64,000 nucleotides of DNA from Salinisphaera sp. LB1. Its GTDB lineage: Bacteria; Pseudomonadota; Gammaproteobacteria; Nevskiales; Salinisphaeraceae. The stretch spans positions 868,001-932,000 of the forward strand of contig NZ_CP029488.1 in assembly GCF_003177035.1 (NCBI RefSeq). The letters are read 5' to 3'. Under the pieces are notes generated by a model, which worked only from the letters and a program-made list of their open reading frames with translations, searched no databases and was not told the origin of the DNA. Positions 60,291 through 64,000 of this stretch are shown in pieces. The position numbers and the translations under genes are program-made. The first letter of the stretch is position 1, and the number at the start of each line of letters is the position of its first letter.

Positions 60291-61475
60291 TCATGGGCGC
60301 TCGACGGCCAGCGCAACCCCCTGGCCGCCCCCCACACAAAGGGTCGCGAGGCCACGCCGCGCTTCGCGTTTGCCCATTTCGTGCAACAGAGTCACCAGAA
60401 TGCGGCATCCGGATGCACCAACCGGGTGCCCAAGCGCAATCGCGCCGCCATTGACGTTGACCCGATCGAGCGGCCATTGCATCTGCCGGTTCACAGCAAT
60501 GGCCTGGGCCGCGAACGCTTCGTTGGCTTCGATCAGATCGAGATCGCGAACCGACCAGCCCACGCGTTGCAGACAAGCCTGGCTGGCCACCACCGGGCCG
60601 ATGCCCATCAAGGCCGGGTCCACGCCCACCGTGGCATAGCCGGCGATCCGCGCCAAAGGCGTCAGCCCGAGCTCGCGACAACGTGCCGCCGTGGTGACCA
60701 CCACCAGGGCAGCGCCGTCGTTCAAGCCGGAGGCATTGCCGGCCGTGACTGTACCGTCGTGCAGGAACGCCGGCTTGAGGCCGGCCAGGCTTTCGGCGGT
60801 CACGCCCGGCCGCGGGCCCTCGTCGCGAGCAAAGGCGATCGCATCGCCCGCCTTCTGCGGCACCTCGACCGGCAGGATCTCGTCCTCGAACCGGCCGTGC
60901 TTGGCTGCCTGTTCCGCGCGTTGTTGCGAGGCCGCGGCGAACTCGTCCTGCTCGGCGCGCGCGACGCGATACTTGTGGGCCACATTCTCCGCCGTGCGGC
61001 CCATGTGGTAGTCGTTGAACGCATCCCACAGCCCGTCATGGATCATGCTGTCCTGCATCGGCCACTCGCCCAGCCGGCGCCCTCGACGCGAGCCCGGCAG
61101 CAGATGCGGCGCCTGGCTCATCGATTCCTGCCCGCCGGCGATCACCACACGGACGTCACCGAGTGCGACCATTCGGGCCGCCTCGATGACGGCCGACAGC
61201 CCGCTGCCACAAACGCGATTGAGTGTCGCCGCCGGAACACGGTCGGGCAGGCCGGCGTGCCGCGCCGCCTGGCGCGCCGGATTCTGACCGCAACCGGCGG
61301 TCAACACCTGACCGAGTACGACTTCGTCGATCACATCGGGATCGATCTCATGACGGGACAGCGTATCGCGGATGAGCGCGGCCCCGAGCCGGCTTGCCGG
61401 CAACTCTGCCAATGTACCGGACAACCGGCCGATCGCCGTACGCTGCGCGGCGGCGATGACCACATCGTTAGCCAT
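60291..61475 (-). CDS. Acetyl-CoA acetyltransferase (thiolase)
   Basis: A 394-residue thiolase. The acyl-binding Cys89 is in LNRVCGSGLSAVIEAARMVA, the catalytic His in NGGAIALGHPVGASGCRILV and the second Cys in ATLCVGGGQGVALAVERP. The QESMSQAPHLLPGSRRGRRL loop fits biosynthetic or degradative acetoacetyl-CoA thiolases. It joins or splits acetyl-CoA units, as in ketone body or polyhydroxyalkanoate metabolism. It lies downstream of acsA on the same strand, but a hairpin with T-run between them suggests separate transcripts. Confidence 0.93.
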   Translation of the reverse strand: MANDVVIAAAQRTAIGRLSGTLAELPASRLGAALIRDTLSRHEIDPDVIDEVVLGQVLTAGCGQNPARQAARHAGLPDRVPAATLNRVCGSGLSAVIEAARMVALGDVRVVIAGGQESMSQAPHLLPGSRRGRRLGEWPMQDSMIHDGLWDAFNDYHMGRTAENVAHKYRVARAEQDEFAAASQQRAEQAAKHGRFEDEILPVEVPQKAGDAIAFARDEGPRPGVTAESLAGLKPAFLHDGTVTAGNASGLNDGAALVVVTTAARCRELGLTPLARIAGYATVGVDPALMGIGPVVASQACLQRVGWSVRDLDLIEANEAFAAQAIAVNRQMQWPLDRVNVNGGAIALGHPVGASGCRILVTLLHEMGKREARRGLATLCVGGGQGVALAVERP

Positions 61476-61536
61476 GTTGGATTCCTTGAACGCCGGAAAC
61501 CGGCATCATGATGGTGCACTGCAGCATCAGGCTAGC

Positions 61537-61585
61537 AAAAAAAAGGCCGGCACCGGTGGGCGCTATGCGCCTCGGCCGGCCCGGC
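61537..61585 (-). terminator. Rho-independent terminator after acsA
   Basis: On the leftward strand GGCCGGC...GCCGGCC arms enclose a GC-rich loop and are followed by TTTTTTTT (61544-61537). It starts 25 bp beyond the acsA stop codon. Confidence 0.75.
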
Positions 61586-61609
61586 CACCCCCTAACCCGA
61601 CCCCGGGGG

Positions 61610-63574
<1,965 letters not shown>

Positions 63575-63701
63575 TCATGTCGGTATGTTTAAGCCAGCAT
63601 ACGGAATCCCCCGCGGGGCATGCATCAGACGATAGCCTTATGGCCGCAAGGCACGACAACGGGTGCGGCGCGCAACGCGCCCGGGATGGCGCGGTGATCG
63701 C

Positions 63702-64000
63702 TTATCGCTGCCTGGCCGCTACTTCGGGCGCGAGGTTCTGCTTGACCTGTCGCGCATCGTAGACGTCGGGCCCCTGATCGGGCACGTTCGAGCCGATCTG
63801 GATCTGCAGCACGCATTCATAGCGTGTACGGCTCACACTGCCGGTGCTGTAACCAATGCCAGTGCCCCAGAACGGATAGCCCCAGCCATAGCCCACCACG
63901 GCGGTGGGGCCGTCATCGCTGTTCTCGGTAATCGGCGATGTCTGTTGCGATACCACGCGAAAATGATCGTCGCCGTGCGACAACGCCAGGTCCGCAGCCC
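63702..64000 (-). CDS. CC0125/CC1285-type lipoprotein, C-terminal part (cut by window edge)
   Basis: An open frame continues past the window end. It reads ALSHGDDHFRVVSQQTSPIT near the edge, then a Gly/Tyr/Trp-rich stretch (VVGYGWGYPFWGTGIGYSTG) and ends YDARQVKQNLAPEVAARQR. The 'G.D.F.VV' run, Gly-rich middle and final 'YDAR.V..NL' are the pattern of the CC0125/CC1285 lipoprotein family. The signal peptide and lipobox are outside the window. No role is known. Confidence 0.65.
   Translation of the reverse strand, partial: AADLALSHGDDHFRVVSQQTSPITENSDDGPTAVVGYGWGYPFWGTGIGYSTGSVSRTRYECVLQIQIGSNVPDQGPDVYDARQVKQNLAPEVAARQR

Overview
The window is 64 kb of GC-rich DNA, densely coded. It looks like the chromosome of a metabolically versatile gammaproteobacterium, possibly a halophile of the Salinisphaera type. 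That guess rests on GC-rich codon use, an arginine succinyltransferase (AST) pathway with AruF/AruG-type paired subunits, a GlcNAc pathway using a SIS-type deaminase, and GreB. No rRNA, tRNA, CRISPR array or phage genes were seen. Nearly everything is catabolism, transport or small mobile repeats.

Layout. 1-2353: the start of a Cache-type sensor (cut by the window edge), a decayed glutaryl-CoA dehydrogenase and an intact CaiB-type CoA-transferase. 2678-5939: a LysE exporter and an aldo/keto reductase lying between facing copies of one terminal repeat, then an IS481-family insertion sequence at the stop codon of a YdgA-like gene (5936-7330). 7461-12923: a GlcNAc regulon (nagR, transporter, kinase, SIS deaminase, nagA) with a palindromic operator. 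13052-21049: astC-aruF-aruG, a 490-bp repeat element, then astD, a DapA-like aldolase and astB. 21066-27590: an FAD oxidase/PuuR-like/aldehyde dehydrogenase operon, an Lrp-type regulator, and an M20 hydrolase/acetyltransferase pair. 27862-34990: a HAD hydrolase, a second FAD oxidase and a complete peptide-type ABC importer. 35011-36899: an SDR remnant, an AGE-family sugar epimerase and a small membrane protein. 37173-42556: a ureide (allantoin) operon. 43116-44513: an HglS-like 2-oxoadipate dioxygenase. 44781-49557: a basic amino acid ABC importer preceded by astE. 49608-55305: small conserved proteins (DUF4112, DUF3096, SufT, CbiX, TspO), an SDR and GreB. 55343-59980: an MFS carrier and an AaeXAB-like aromatic acid efflux operon. 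60291-64000: a thiolase, acetyl-CoA synthetase and a partial lipoprotein gene.

How the genes fit together. Arginine imported by the ABC system can be taken through AstA (AruFG), AstB, AstC, AstD and AstE to glutamate and succinate. All five steps are present, but in two loci 27 kb apart. GlcNAc can be imported, phosphorylated, deacetylated and deaminated by one operon. Allantoin can be imported, racemised and opened, but no obvious allantoate amidohydrolase lies in that operon. HglS and the CaiB enzyme suggest lysine and glutarate routes, with the dehydrogenase step lost here. Two FAD amine oxidases, an aldehyde dehydrogenase, an M20 hydrolase and an Opp-type importer suggest a peptide- or amine-scavenging block of unknown substrate.

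The most distinctive feature of the DNA itself is a set of small inverted-repeat elements. Several abut a CTAG tetranucleotide that also supplies the TAG stop codon of a neighbouring gene (positions 4901, 5936, 47655 and 51150). Start sites were chosen by eye from ribosome-binding sites and conserved N-termini. Family assignments come from motif recognition, not from a search.
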